Shown here piece after piece: positions 1 to 11,029 of a stretch of DNA of 64,000 nt. Below the pieces are notes generated by a model, which was given only the letters and a program-made list of their open reading frames with translations, searched no databases and was not told the origin of the DNA. The number at the start of each line of letters is the position of its first letter. Within the stretch, counting starts at the first letter, position 1. Position numbers and translations under genes: made by a program. The DNA is taken from NCBI GenBank assembly GCA_006503535.1, contig QYRS01000002.1:4836001-4900000 (forward strand), written 5' to 3'. The DNA comes from Arthrinium phaeospermum. Its lineage: Eukaryota; Ascomycota; Sordariomycetes; Amphisphaeriales; Apiosporaceae.

Positions 1-2387
1 CAAGGCCATTAAGTACATCTAAGCAACTTGCTGTGATTGAAGGTATCGTGAAAAATATTGGATGGAGAGGATAGCATGTCATGCAGTATTAACTACGAAG
101 TTGTGGTTCAGTGGCGTCAGGTCAGGCAGGAGTTGGTCGGGGTCCAACACCAAAAGATTATCGTGAAAAAACTATCGTGACTTGCAAATGAAAGAATCCA
201 AGCAGACAGATGGGTAGCTTCGTTTGAACCATCGGCGGCATCCAAGTCAAGTGGTTGAGTGGGCGTCAGTTCCCGCCAAATGGCAATGGTAATTCAACAC
301 CCAAAAATACATCGTCAATCATATTGAAACTTACAGGTGAAAAACTCCAAGTAAACAGGATATCCTGATCATCAACAGCATCGGAGGCATTGGGAACATC
401 TGTCTGAGCAATGTCAGTCCCAGCCAGAAGGTGGTGCTTCAACTCCAAAAACACATCACGAAAAAAATATTGTGACTTGCAGGTGGAAAGCCAAAACACC
501 AAAAAACATTTGTAGAAGTTATCGCGACTTACAGGTGAAATACCTCAACTAAAAAGGTTGTCCTGATCATCAACGGCATTGGAAGCATTGGGAAAGTTGC
601 AGTTAGGTGGTGGTGCTTCAACTCGAAAAACACATCACGAAAAAGCATCATGACTTACAAGCGAGAAGCCAAAACACCAAACAAATATCTTCTTCTTCAT
701 ATCCCTGCACGAAGCAGAGAATACAATGAAAAAAATGGTTTGCCAAAAGGCGAGAAGAGTCAGAGACTCGAAGTTCCAAAAATTAGTTATACAAGCAGAC
801 CCGAAGGACATGCTTGATGGTTGCCCTCGAGGGCGCCTCACTGCCGGATCACTGCCACTGTTGTCGATGTTCTCGATCGCCACTCAGTATCGCCGCTGAG
901 GTGTCGTGCCCACCATGTCCTCCAAGCCCCACCAAGTTCCACCACCACCCTGCTGTTGGGGACTGCTCTTTCGCCATACCTGTCGCTCATTCATATCCCA
1001 GGCCTCCATCGGGTCGGGGGAGTGAGGGCTTGTTGTCGTCGAGCTGTCGTCGGGCTTGTCGTCGGGCCGGACAGTGTGCAGTGGGCAAGTGAGGTTGTCG
1101 TCGAGCCGATTGGTTGTCGTCGAGCCGGTTGCCGATTGCAATTGAAGTTGGATATCAAAGCAAGTCGGGTATGAAGGAAAGAGGAAAGGAAAGGAATTGA
1201 AATTTCTGGGGGAGAAGGGGGAATTTATACGTTTCCAGTGGGGCCCGATCAGTACCTACTGATCTGCTTGGACCAGTCCACCCCCAATCGGGTACTGCAA
1301 AATGCCAGCAAAAGGCGCTGGATTCGATTATTCCATTGTAGCTATCCTGGGTGCCGCCTAATTCTTTAATATCTGATTGGCTGGCATTGGTTTGATCGGG
1401 TGTGGGCCCCACTCTGTTACCATTATTCTACGGTTGGGTGCCTCAGAAATGCCTTATCTTTTTTCTGGCAGCCCGATCCAAGGCCTGTGATTGGTTATTG
1501 GGAATGCTGCTGCCTTGAGTCACCCAATTAGGATTTATTTTACTGATCTGCCTCTTGATCTGATGGTGGTGCGCATCGTACTGCAAGGTGCTGTGAGTAT
1601 GGCAGCAACTGCCGGATGTTGACTTGAGGGGTGCACGTGACTTGTGGAACCCGTATACGCTCAACTCACACCCACCTCACCCAACCACTTGTACTTTAGG
1701 CATGACTATGCTTGAGAGAAGTTTGATTGGTGATGCAATTGCAATTGCTTGTGCTCAATGATGATTGTAAACTCCCCTGTGATCTACTGGTGCCTGGCTT
1801 TGGGTGTATTGTTCCCCCAGCTGTCTCCTGAATTATTGGTGCCAAGAGATTGCCAGTTCCAAACCCCACACAACCCAATGGCCCTGGGAAGCTTGTTGAC
1901 CGTTGAACCAGTAAACGTTAGATATCTTGCTCAATTACCAGATCCAAGCCAAATTCCAACGGCTATTTTGATAAGGCACAGCTTGCATTGTATCGACCCG
2001 TTGGGCTACCTGATTTTATTGATTGGCCCATTAGACAATTACGATCTGAAAACTCCATGACAGCAACGTATTGACACGTACTGTACTCGTGATATTCTTT
2101 GAATGTTGCTTGCGTCTTGGCACACCTTGACGTTTGGTAACTAGGTACTTGGGTATGCTGGCAAATCAATTTCTGCTTCCAGCCTTGGAGCCCCATTTCA
2201 ATTGCTGAGAAACCACTGAAGAACAACATGAGATTTCAGTATCTAGTACTAGAGCAGACTTTTAATGCAAACTACTCCATTGGGCCAGTTTTAGAATAAG
2301 TTTTATTTATCCTTCATGTTAGTGTTTTCAGATCGAAGGTGCATGGCCCAGTATTAACATTGGATAAGCTGAAGCGACCAGCATCGC
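1..2387. other. Gene-free left flank
   Basis: No reading frame here has a recognisable domain, credible codon use or splice-joined structure. The only clear structure is the imperfect direct repeat at 326-690, with faint related blocks before it (about 160-200). From about 800 to 1150 the sequence is GC-richer and open on both strands, but the translations are low-complexity Cys/Pro/Arg peptides without homology I recognise. Confidence 0.6.
326..690. repeat. Imperfect direct repeat, two units about 180-200 bp apart
   Basis: Three blocks recur in the same order: CCTGATCATCAAC at 364 and 562, GGTGGTGCTTCAACTC at 430 and 609, and GCCAAAACACCAAA at 490 and 668. Offsets are 198, 179 and 178 bp, so the units differ by a small indel. 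A weaker third relative (ATCGTGACTTGCAAATGAAA) lies near 175. No coding function is seen. It could be an old tandem duplication or the remains of a mobile element. Confidence 0.7.
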
Positions 2388-3462
2388 TCATCCAATCCTC
2401 TGCACCTGAATCTCCGTAGTCTTCCTGATCCCGGCAAACGTCATCATCTCCTCGTCGCTGGCTGAGGGCGAGTGCGCGCGCACCTCGAACCGCGTCTGCC
2501 GCATGTTCTTCATGGCGAAGGACTCTGTAATGGTGGCCCTTCTGGTTTTGGTGCTACTCTTGGGGATACTAGCAGTAGTCCTTGCTGCAGTACTGCTGCG
2601 CCCGTAGTAGCGACAGTTTGGACCCGACGTCCTGGCGTCGTAAGTCGTCGAAGCAGCGAAGAGCGGGGGAACCACTGGATGAGCAGGCCGCGCAGGGCGG
2701 GGCAGGAGGCCGAGATGATAGCGAGGCTCGTCTCGACCGAGGAGTAGGTGAAGCGATGTCGTAATTGGCGTTGTCTGCTGGCGGCAGGAGTGTGGTCTCG
2801 TACAGCCAGACTAAGCGCATAATGCTGATGACCGTCACACTGCCCATGAGCGTCAGTGAATTATATCTAAGAAACAAAAGTAGCATTGATGTAGGGGTAG
2901 CATTGGTAACATACATTCCGCCCAGGAGGAACACCAATATGACTGCCAGCTTTGCGTTCCATCTCATCTGGAGGCCAATAAAGATCCAGAACGGCAGGGC
3001 GAGGACCAGCACGTCGGTCAATATCGTAAGACCCGCAGTAGATACCACAAACAGGCCGCTGTCGATGCAAGTCCCGCTTGCTGAGGGGTCCCTGACCTGT
3101 TCCCAAAAGTACAAAATCGGCGTGCACTGGAAGATTACGACAAAAGAAGATGGCCAGCATCAGAGCCAGGTTGAAGATGCTCAGCGCGTGGATGCGGTAC
3201 CTCACGGAGCGCCGGTTCCCGCTGAACCTTAGCATGGCATATCAGCGCATCGTCTGCAACACGTAAACACAGTTCTGATTAGCAACAATGTCAAGAGAAA
3301 TAGTAATGGTGACTGAGAGCGAGCTGACTCACCCAATCCAAGTTGGCCTGATCTTGCTTTGCTGAAGATACGCAGAGCTACGAACACAAAAGCCAATGCT
3401 GGGAAGAAGAAGAGGATGAAGAAACCGCCTTGCTGCTCGGTGTTACCCGCCCGGGAATTCAT
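2388..3462 (-). pseudogene. Decayed SAT4/Pth11-type seven-helix receptor
   Basis: The family consists of fungal integral membrane proteins with the rhodopsin/SAT4 domain, often grouped with Pth11-like receptors. Family pieces appear in order but in different frames: an N-terminal helix (start 3462; FFFPALAFVFVALRIFS), the DDALI motif after an intron beginning near 3342, the FQCTPILYFWEQ loop near 3115-3150, the CIDSG...LTDVLVLALPFWI helix pair, an intron of about 70 bp near 2840-2920, then MRLVWLYET, FTYSSVETSLAIISASCPA and the C-terminal SPSASDEEMMTF...TTEIQV tail. Joining them needs frame changes near 3137, 2752 and about 2675. Transmembrane segments 2-3 between DDALI and the helix near 3190 are missing (about 60 residues). 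Several independent lesions make a pseudogene much more likely than a sequencing error. An intact relative lies at 6863-8445. Confidence 0.75.
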
Positions 3463-4420
3463 CTCGACGGCTGCGGACCATCAGGGGTTCCTCGACTTCA
3501 AGAATTGATGGAGATACGACGAAAGCAACCGTAGAGGGGCCAACTGTATGCCTCGACGTCAATGTCAGAGGGTCGGGTGGCTTCATGTGGACTAACATAT
3601 GAGCAAAACCCAATAACAAGTTCAACTATCATAGGGTATCACTGGTACAGATGACGTTACACGATGTTACATAGCAGGAAGGCGATACTGTTTGCTAGGT
3701 GATCCCTGGGACAACTTCTACAGTCACTCTGTGGCCAAATTGGATACTGATATTGGGTTTGTTAATACACACGATATGCAACGGCGGACATTTGTCTACC
3801 TGGGTGTCGGCTGCCACAGTCATTATGGCAACGTCGCAATGTTACAACAGAGCCTGACTGGGAATATGAGCCGTCGGGTAGGTTTCTGGGACGATTAAGC
3901 GATGCAATGAGGGCATACCTGGCTGCAGGAATATGGAGACGACCCGCAATCCCGGGTCATGATCCCGGACGCCAGACCACTTTGGACCCACGGACGCTGG
4001 GATTCCGGATGTCGCTCAGAACGAACGAGTTCTGGAATGAGGAGACTACCCCTGTCAGCAGCACAGGGATATCTCCGCTAGTGAATGGTTGCGTAGCATC
4101 GCGTCCACCTGTAGGGCATAGGGCCAATCTAGACCGCGAAAACGACGAGCCAGCGGCGTGGGCACATTGCGACAAAAGAAAGCATATGCATTTGATGATT
4201 GCGGAAAGCAACGCCATGAGACCCCACCATTGTAAGCAACGCGGTCCGGGTCAGGATCTTACTACCTCCTGCTTGAGTAAGACTGTTATCTACATCATAC
4301 ATAAACGATATGGCATGCCGGCTCTTTGCATTGATCTGCCTTGTTTGCTGACCACTTACATTGATGTTGGCTCGCTTCCCTCCCACCATCTCCAACTTGG
4401 CAGCACGATCTTCCCGGACA
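3463..4420. other. Intergenic, upstream of the FAD oxidase
   Basis: No supported gene. A minus-strand frame at 3957-4217 begins with a hydrophobic stretch resembling a signal peptide (MALLSAIIKCICFLLSQCAHA), but its remainder matches no family I know. The interval probably holds the promoter of the oxidase starting at 4421. Confidence 0.4.
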
Positions 4421-6600
4421 ATGGGTTTTAGGAACAGGTTGATCACTGCCACCACGGCGGTACTCTGGCTCGCGTCGTCAGCCTTTGCGCAGACTCTGAT
4501 AGTCGAAGGGACTGCAATTGGTACGTATATGTCCTCTCATTGGATCAATCGATTAGCTGAGCACTTTGGAACACGCTGGTTAACACATTTCTCTTCGCGA
4601 CTTCAGATGCGAACTCATCTACCCTTGCTCCGGCTCTGCTCAAAGTCGACCCCCATTCGTCAGCGTCCCCCGCCGAGCTTTATGCCAGCGAGGCCCTGCA
4701 ACTGACTGACGATGTCCTTGCCAACCTGACCAACTTGAACCTTTCCAACATCACCGACTTTCAGTTTGATAGCAATAGCAATAAGAGAGGCCCGTTTGGA
4801 AAATGCAAGACCTATCCTGGCGACCCGTTCTGGCCATCTGACTCTGTGTGGAATCTGTTCGATCTGCTGCTAGGAGGTGCTCTGATCAAAACAGTCCCGT
4901 ACGCCTCGCCATGCTACACGAGCTTTGACGACTACGATGCCAATGAGTGTCAGTTCATCACGGACAATTGGGTGTTCGGCTCGCTGTATCAGTAAGTCTG
5001 TCTTTACTACTACCCCCTTGTCCTTACTAGTAAGCAAGTAGATAGCTTTGAGACTTATTGTACTGACGCCCCCCAAAGCGCCCAAGACCCCACCTCCGTC
5101 AACGGCGTGCTCTTCCAGGGCCAGACCTGCATGCCGCCCACCATGATGCCCGGCACCCCCACCTGCACCGTGGGCGGCTACCCGTCCTACGTCGTCAACG
5201 CCACCAACGTCGCCCAGATCCAGCTGGCCGTCAACCTCGCCCGCAACCTCAACCTCCGCCTCGTCGTCAAGAACACGGGCCACGACTTCGGCGCCAAGTC
5301 CACCGGCATGGGCGCCCTGTCCATCTGGACCCACCATCTCAAGGACATCCGATTCATCGAGTCATACCAACAAGGCAACTACACGGGCCCGGCGTTCAAG
5401 GTCGGCGTGGGGACGCAGGCGTTCGAGCTGTACGAAGCCGCCCACGCGCAAGGCCTCACCGTCGTCGGCGGTGAGGGCCGCACCGTCGGCGTCATGGGCG
5501 GCTACATCCTCGGCGGCGGCCACTCCCCGCTCTCGAGCCTGTACGGTATGGCGGCCGACCAGGTCCTGTCGATGGAGGTCGTCACCGCCGACGGCCGCTT
5601 CCTCACGGCCAGCGCCGCCTCGCACCCGGACCTGTTCTGGGCCCTCTGCGGCGGCGGCGGCTCCACGTACGGCGTCGTCACCTCCGTCACCGTCAAGGCG
5701 TTACCCCGCATCCCCGTGGTCACGACCATGACCTACACCCTCGCCACCGGCCCCGGCCCCAACAACAACAACGTCACGGCGGACCAGTTCTGGGCCGCGT
5801 GGCGCGCCTTCTTCGACGGGTTCGTGGACTACACCGACGCCGGCTGCTACGAGTACTTCCGGATCCAGAACCTGGGTGACGGCCAGTTCACCTCCGACGT
5901 GAGCCCCTGGTTCGCGCCCGGCCTGTCCCAGCAACAACTACAAGAGCTCGCCGCGCCGCTGTTTGCCCGGTTTGAGGCTCTCGGTGTCGAGATCGAGCCC
6001 GTCTACAGGGAGTACGACAACTACTACGACGCCTGGGCCGCCAGCTTCCCGACGGAGCCGTGGGGCAGCAATGCCATCCGGCAGGCGAGCCGGCTGCTGC
6101 CCAAGGCCAACTGGGAGGACCCGGCCAAGCTCAACGCGACGTTCGATGCCATCCGCAGTATCGTGGAGGACGGAGGCTACCTAATCGGCTTCAACATCGC
6201 CGCGAACCCCAAGGAGACCGGGTACCCGGACAACGCCGTCAACCCCGCCTGGCGCTCGACCGTGCTGCACGCCATCGTCGCCAGCCTGTGGGACGCCGCC
6301 TCGCTGCCCGAGGCCGAGATCAAGAAGGCGAGCGACGTGCTGACCTTTGACTGGATGCCGCGGCTGCGGGACGTGTCGCCGGGGGCGGGGGCGTACATGG
6401 CCGAGGCGGACTACATCGAGCCAGATTTCACGCAGGCCTTCTTCGGGGACAAGTATTCTAAGTTATACGGGCTCAAGCGGAAGTGGGATCCGCGCGGACT
6501 GTTCTACGCGCACAATGCGGTGGGGAGTGAGGACTGGGGCATGTCAGAGATGATTTTGGGGAATTTGCCGTCGCAGAATAGTCGGTTGTGTAGGACGTGA
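4421..6600 (+). CDS. Secreted BBE-like FAD-linked oxidoreductase
   Basis: Exons 4421-4520, 4607-4991 and 5079-6600 give 668 residues. The start at 4421 was chosen because it opens directly onto a signal peptide ending ...SSAFA. The middle holds the FAD-binding PCMH domain. NTGHDFGAKSTG carries the histidine expected to bind FAD covalently, and GGYILGGGHSPLSSLYG follows where bicovalent BBE enzymes carry a cysteine; here that position lacks Cys, so a single 8-alpha-histidyl link is inferred. The C-terminus has the BBE-domain signature KWDPRGLFYAHNAVGSEDW. Such enzymes oxidise sugars or secondary metabolites outside the cell or in the secretory path; the substrate cannot be read from sequence. 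The coding region is very GC-rich with strong C/G third-position bias. It lies between two SAT4 receptor genes. Confidence 0.92.
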
Positions 6601-6862
6601 AGATGGATATTAGTTACAACTCTACCTCCCTCACATTTTTAACCTGTATACTGATGTTATTGCGTTGACTTACTTATCTCAAGGAAAGATGTTAGTGTGT
6701 TTTGTTACTTGTTTGGCTACCTTTTCACTTGAAGTATCGGGTGCGAAAGAAACCTATTAATTATTGGGTCCGGGTATATCAAATCATGCTACTTTTAAAC
6801 GCCTCAACAAAACTCATTATGTGAATAAGCATTCTCATAACGAGACGCTTGGACATGACTTA

Positions 6863-8445
6863 TCATTGCTTAGTGACGTCCCACTGCTGCCGCACCATAA
6901 TCCCCGACCTCTCGAGATGGTGGTTCCCGCTCCGACGCTGAACCCCATCCTCTTCCCCCTTCTCTTCTCCCTCGTCATTCTCCACCAAAGACTCCGCGAC
7001 CAAACTGCTCCCGCCGTCGCTGCCGCCGTGCCGAGGATGGCCCGTAGCCATAGCCGTATGCCTGACGTCCTCGGGCCTCAGGCGGCGCTGCGAAGACCCA
7101 TCCTCGCCGCCATTGTTGTGGGTATCGAAGCGTTCCAGCGCCACGTTATCAGAAACTCCATCTTTGGTGCGGTGGCTACGGTGGCTGTTGCCGGAGTTCT
7201 TGGACGACGAAGACGACTTGGGGTCATGGAGGGCGGTGCCGGTGGGGCTGTAGCCGCCGGTCCAGCGGAAGAGGGGCCGCAGGAGCGGGATGCAGGCGAG
7301 GGTGATGGCGGCGCTGGGCTCGAGGCCGCTGAAGATGTTGGGGTACTTCATGGAGAAGGTGAGGTCGGTGTAGTCCATGCTCTTGAGGTAGTGGATGCGG
7401 ACGGCGCTGACGGCGCAGGTTCTGGGAGTTGAGGATGATCATGTTAGCCACGTGTCTGACATGCATTTTGGTAAAAACGAAAGAGCAGATAAAATGCCAA
7501 ATAGGGGATGGGTGGGGTACGAATCTCAGCACTTACAGGAAACCAAGACTGAATACGCCAACCAAGACCACCCGTTGCTGGGTAGGGACCTGAAGCTTGT
7601 AAAGGTGCCGGAGGGGCAGGACGAGAACCATGATGTCGGTGAGCAGGTTGATGACGCCCGTGACGGTGAACGACAAGACCTGGTCGCCGCAATGACCATC
7701 CGTCATGGTTAGGTCCCAGTTCTTTGAAATGGGCTGGCATATCAGACATCCAGCCACGATGGTGGCGATGGCCCAACATGCGATCAGGGCACTGGTGGCC
7801 AAAGAGGCCCAGTGTATGAGTGGCGTAGGAAATAACTTTCGATAGAGGATCAGGATGGAGATTTTGCACAGGGATAGGCTGATGACCCATGTGAATTGCA
7901 GGCCGATGAGTAACTGTTTGGTCCCCGGGATGTTAGTCGTTATGGTATCCTCTCCTTAAGTATTCTCGGAATTGTTGAAAGAGGGGGCGTGTGGACATTT
8001 ATACGAACCTTCAATAGCAATGTAATAGGTTCCGGTCCGTAGTACTTTATGATGTTCATCATGTGGTCGTATCCCAGCCCGCAATGCAAGACGCCTGTAC
8101 CGAGGTGGTAAGATTTCAAGTTTGCTCGAGTTCGAAGCCCAGTTACGGGCCATGAAAGAGGATGATGTCTCATCTTACCAGTAATGCTTATGGAGCTCAG
8201 ACTGGCCGAAACGCACTGAAATTCCGATTATTAGTCGGCTTGGTCTCTTAGTCTAGTGTTGGGAGGTAACACGATATGCATACCACAGCTGCTACCATGA
8301 GATAATCACTGATGTCGAATGCCCTCTTCGCAATCCGTCGCGACAACAGACGTAGCGACACAGCGACGACGGGAACGGCGATCATGAGGACGTTGGCGGA
8401 CAGGATGGCCCTCTGGTCGTCGCGTTCAATAGGAAATGTCGCCAT
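6863..8445 (-). CDS. SAT4/Pth11-type seven-helix membrane protein
   Basis: Five exons (8445-8284, 8215-8179, 8094-8009, 7913-7537, 7421-6863) join in phase to 406 residues. The N-terminal helix begins ANVLMIAVPVVAVSL. It is followed by the DISDYLMV segment, GLGYDHMMNIIKYYG, KISILILYRKLFP, the CQPISKNWD loop, the GHCGDQVL...NLLTDIMVLVLP helix and a conserved C-terminal helix with LACIPLLRPLF. The last 120 residues are a hydrophilic Ser/Gly/Asp-rich cytoplasmic tail. The family is proposed to act as plasma-membrane G-protein-coupled sensors, with ligands unknown. There is no CFEM domain. It is divergent from the P450 at 9173, sharing a 727-bp intergenic region, and convergent with the FAD oxidase (262-bp gap). 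Confidence 0.9.
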
Positions 8446-9172
8446 AGTCGAAGCTGGGGCCCGATAGCAAACATAAGATAGATCAAAAAGAAAGGAAAAT
8501 GCGATTGGGTACACCTGACCTGAAGTCATCAGGCTAAGAGGTAGGTTGTCATCCCAATCTGTACCTGCGTGGTTAATCAAAACAAAGGCCCCGAGCCTGC
8601 ATGATGAGGGTTTCCATCTCGTAACCAACAGACAGCCCCCCTCCTCCGCTAAATCGAAGATCTATGCGTGGTTCGTTGCCGAGATTCAGCCAAGCCGAAT
8701 CGTGTTCCATCGCGGCCTGGGGACACGACTGTAACAGCTGACTATAAGCAGGGGACCTCCATTCTGCTCCACGGTCCTTGCTATTTAGAGCTTTTGGGCA
8801 GTCGCTTCGTCCCGGCCCCCGGTCCGTTTCCCAGGGTTCGTCCGCGGAGGGATTTCGACCCTCGTCCCGAGGCAGCGGATCGGCCAATGAGCACGAGGCC
8901 GCTCCACCGCGACGGCGACGTGCTCCAAAACGGTCATGCATGGGGACGGGGTTTCTCATTTCGGGTTACACTTCCGGATGCAGCGTCCAATTAGTGGAGG
9001 TTTATTTGGTACTTTTTAGCGGGTTATTACAAGTATTGGGATGGGGTTAAAACCGGCTCGCGCCTTTACGAGCGATGCAGATTTGTCCAACGCGACACAA
9101 ACATTTCCCGGCAGCCAACCACATACCACAGCTGTCAGCAAGGCAAGCAAACTTTCTTTTTCCACGCACACC
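8446..9172. promoter_or_regulatory. Divergent promoter between receptor and P450
   Basis: This interval lies between two divergent start codons. A palindrome TCCGCGGA (8841-8848) overlaps an inverted repeat GAGGG-N7-CCCTC (8847-8863). Paired CGG/CCG triplets of this kind are typical of Zn2Cys6 regulator sites, so this is a candidate operator; no binding is proven. Confidence 0.35.
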
Positions 9173-11029
9173 ATGGCTCTTCCCGCATTGGCTACCGTCG
9201 CGGTCGGATTGGCGACGATCATTGTCAGCGTCGCATTCTGGAGGCGACTCCTCTCGCCCCTCCGCCACATTCCCGGGCCGGCCCTCGCGGCTGTGACCCG
9301 GTTCTGGCACGTGAGGCATGTCATTCAAGGCGACCAGAACCGCGTGCTGATTCGTGCGCACGAGAAGTATGGTATGCATATCCGCGATGCACACTCACGG
9401 TAACCTTATTGTTTGCTTTTTCGAGTTGCTAAACAATGTGACAGGCCATTTCGTGCGTATTGCCCCGGGAGAGGTGAGCGTGAGCCATCCGGACGGCCCC
9501 AGGAAGATCCTTCTAGCCACCCTGCACAAGGCCGACTGGTACAAAGTGGCAACCTTCCCTGTAAGATTCTTTCCTTCGTTAAGTAGAATGTGTCTGAAAC
9601 TCCCTCTGGCTATAATGCCCTTGGTCGATGACCTCAGACAATCATTGCGTGCAGACTAACCTCCTCTGCTTACTCAAGGACGGGCGATACATGAACCCCT
9701 TCGCCGCCACCGACCCCAAGGTCAAGAACGAGCTCTCCAAGCACGTGGCCCCGGCCTACACCCTCAGCAACGTCCTCCAGTCCGAAGAGGCCATCGACAA
9801 CACCATCGCCCTCCTGCTGCACTGGCTCGACAAGTTCGCCAAGAACGAGGTGCCGGTCCGCCTGGACGAGTTCGTGTCCTTCACGACGTCCGATATCGTC
9901 GGCGAGGTCGTCTTCTCCAAGCCCTTTGGCTTCCTGAAGAAGGGCGCCGACATCGCTGGCGCTTTTGCCGCTTCGGAGGCTCAGAGCGCCTATGTCTCGG
10001 CCGTGGGGTTTTTCCGCTGGATCCATGTGCTATTGCTGGCTAATCCCGTGGTGACGGGGCTCGGGATGTAAGTAAATGGAATACGGTTCCGGTAGACCCA
10101 GTTGTAACTATACTTACTTACCGTTTGCCGTGGATAGCGTACCCTGGGGCCACATCATCGACACCGCCATGAGCGCCATCAAGGAGCGCCAGGCCAACCC
10201 CGACGGCCGCTTCGACGCGTCGTCGCACTGGTTCCGCATGCTGAAGCAGAACCCCGGCCGCATGCACCGGCACGAGATCGACTCGGCCGCCTTCAACGCC
10301 GTGGCTGCGGGGTCTGACACGGTGTCCTCCGGCATCCAGGCGTTCCTGTACTACATGATGCGACACCCAACCGCGTGGCAGAGGGCCCGCCAGGAGATGC
10401 TCGATGCCGGCCTTGGGGAGCGGCAGGGGCCAGTCTCATTTGCCGATACTCAGGGGTTGCCGTACTTGCAGGCCTGCTGTAAGGAAGCTTTGCGAGTGTT
10501 TGGTCCCGGTGCTAGTAAGTTGTTTCCCCTGGTGCAGAGTCCGAACATGTATGATCGAAAGGGAGTGCTGATTTCGAGTCTTCAGTGGGTCTGGCCCGTA
10601 GAGCGCCTCCAGGAGGCCTTACAATAGGCGACCAAACCTTTCCCGCAGGCACCACCCTCTCTGTCCATCCTTGGGTCATCCACCATTCCAAGGAGATCTG
10701 GTAAGTTATTTCTGTCACCACCTCACCGTAACACACGCTAATTCCGCTCGGCGGTGAAAAGGGGCGAAGACGCCAGCGAGTTCAAACCGGAGCGTTGGCT
10801 GGCCCCCGACGCCGCACGGCTCGACAAGGACTACATGCCGTTCGGGCTCGGGTACGCCTCGTGCCCGGGGCAGAACCTTGCACGCATGGAGCTGGCCAAG
10901 ATCGGCGCCACCATCGTCCTCCACTACGACCTGCGGCAGGTCGACCCGGCGGAGGAGATGCGGTACAAGGCTTTCTTCTCGCTGATTGCTCATATGCCGC
11001 CGTGCTACGTGGAGAGGGTGCGGAGGTAG
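9173..11029 (+). CDS. Cytochrome P450, pisatin-demethylase-like
   Basis: Six exons (9173-9371, 9445-9560, 9679-10067, 10138-10514, 10586-10700, 10762-11029) give 487 residues, with all phases closing. The N-terminus is a membrane anchor (ALATVAVGLATIIVSVAFW) followed by the proline-rich hinge IPGPALAAVTRFW. The I-helix AAGSDTVSSG, the K-helix EALR of the ExxR motif, FKPERW, and the heme loop FGLGYASCPG with cysteine thiolate are all present. The segment DGRYMNPFAATDPK resembles fungal pisatin-demethylase (CYP57-type) relatives. It is an ER-bound monooxygenase; the substrate is unknown. It is divergent from a SAT4 receptor and close to a BBE oxidase, compatible with a small tailoring or detoxification cluster. 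Confidence 0.9.

Noticed and set aside
3957..4217. Minus-strand frame with a signal-peptide-like start
   Set aside because: The remainder is unrecognised, lacks a plausible cysteine pattern, and lies in a promoter region.
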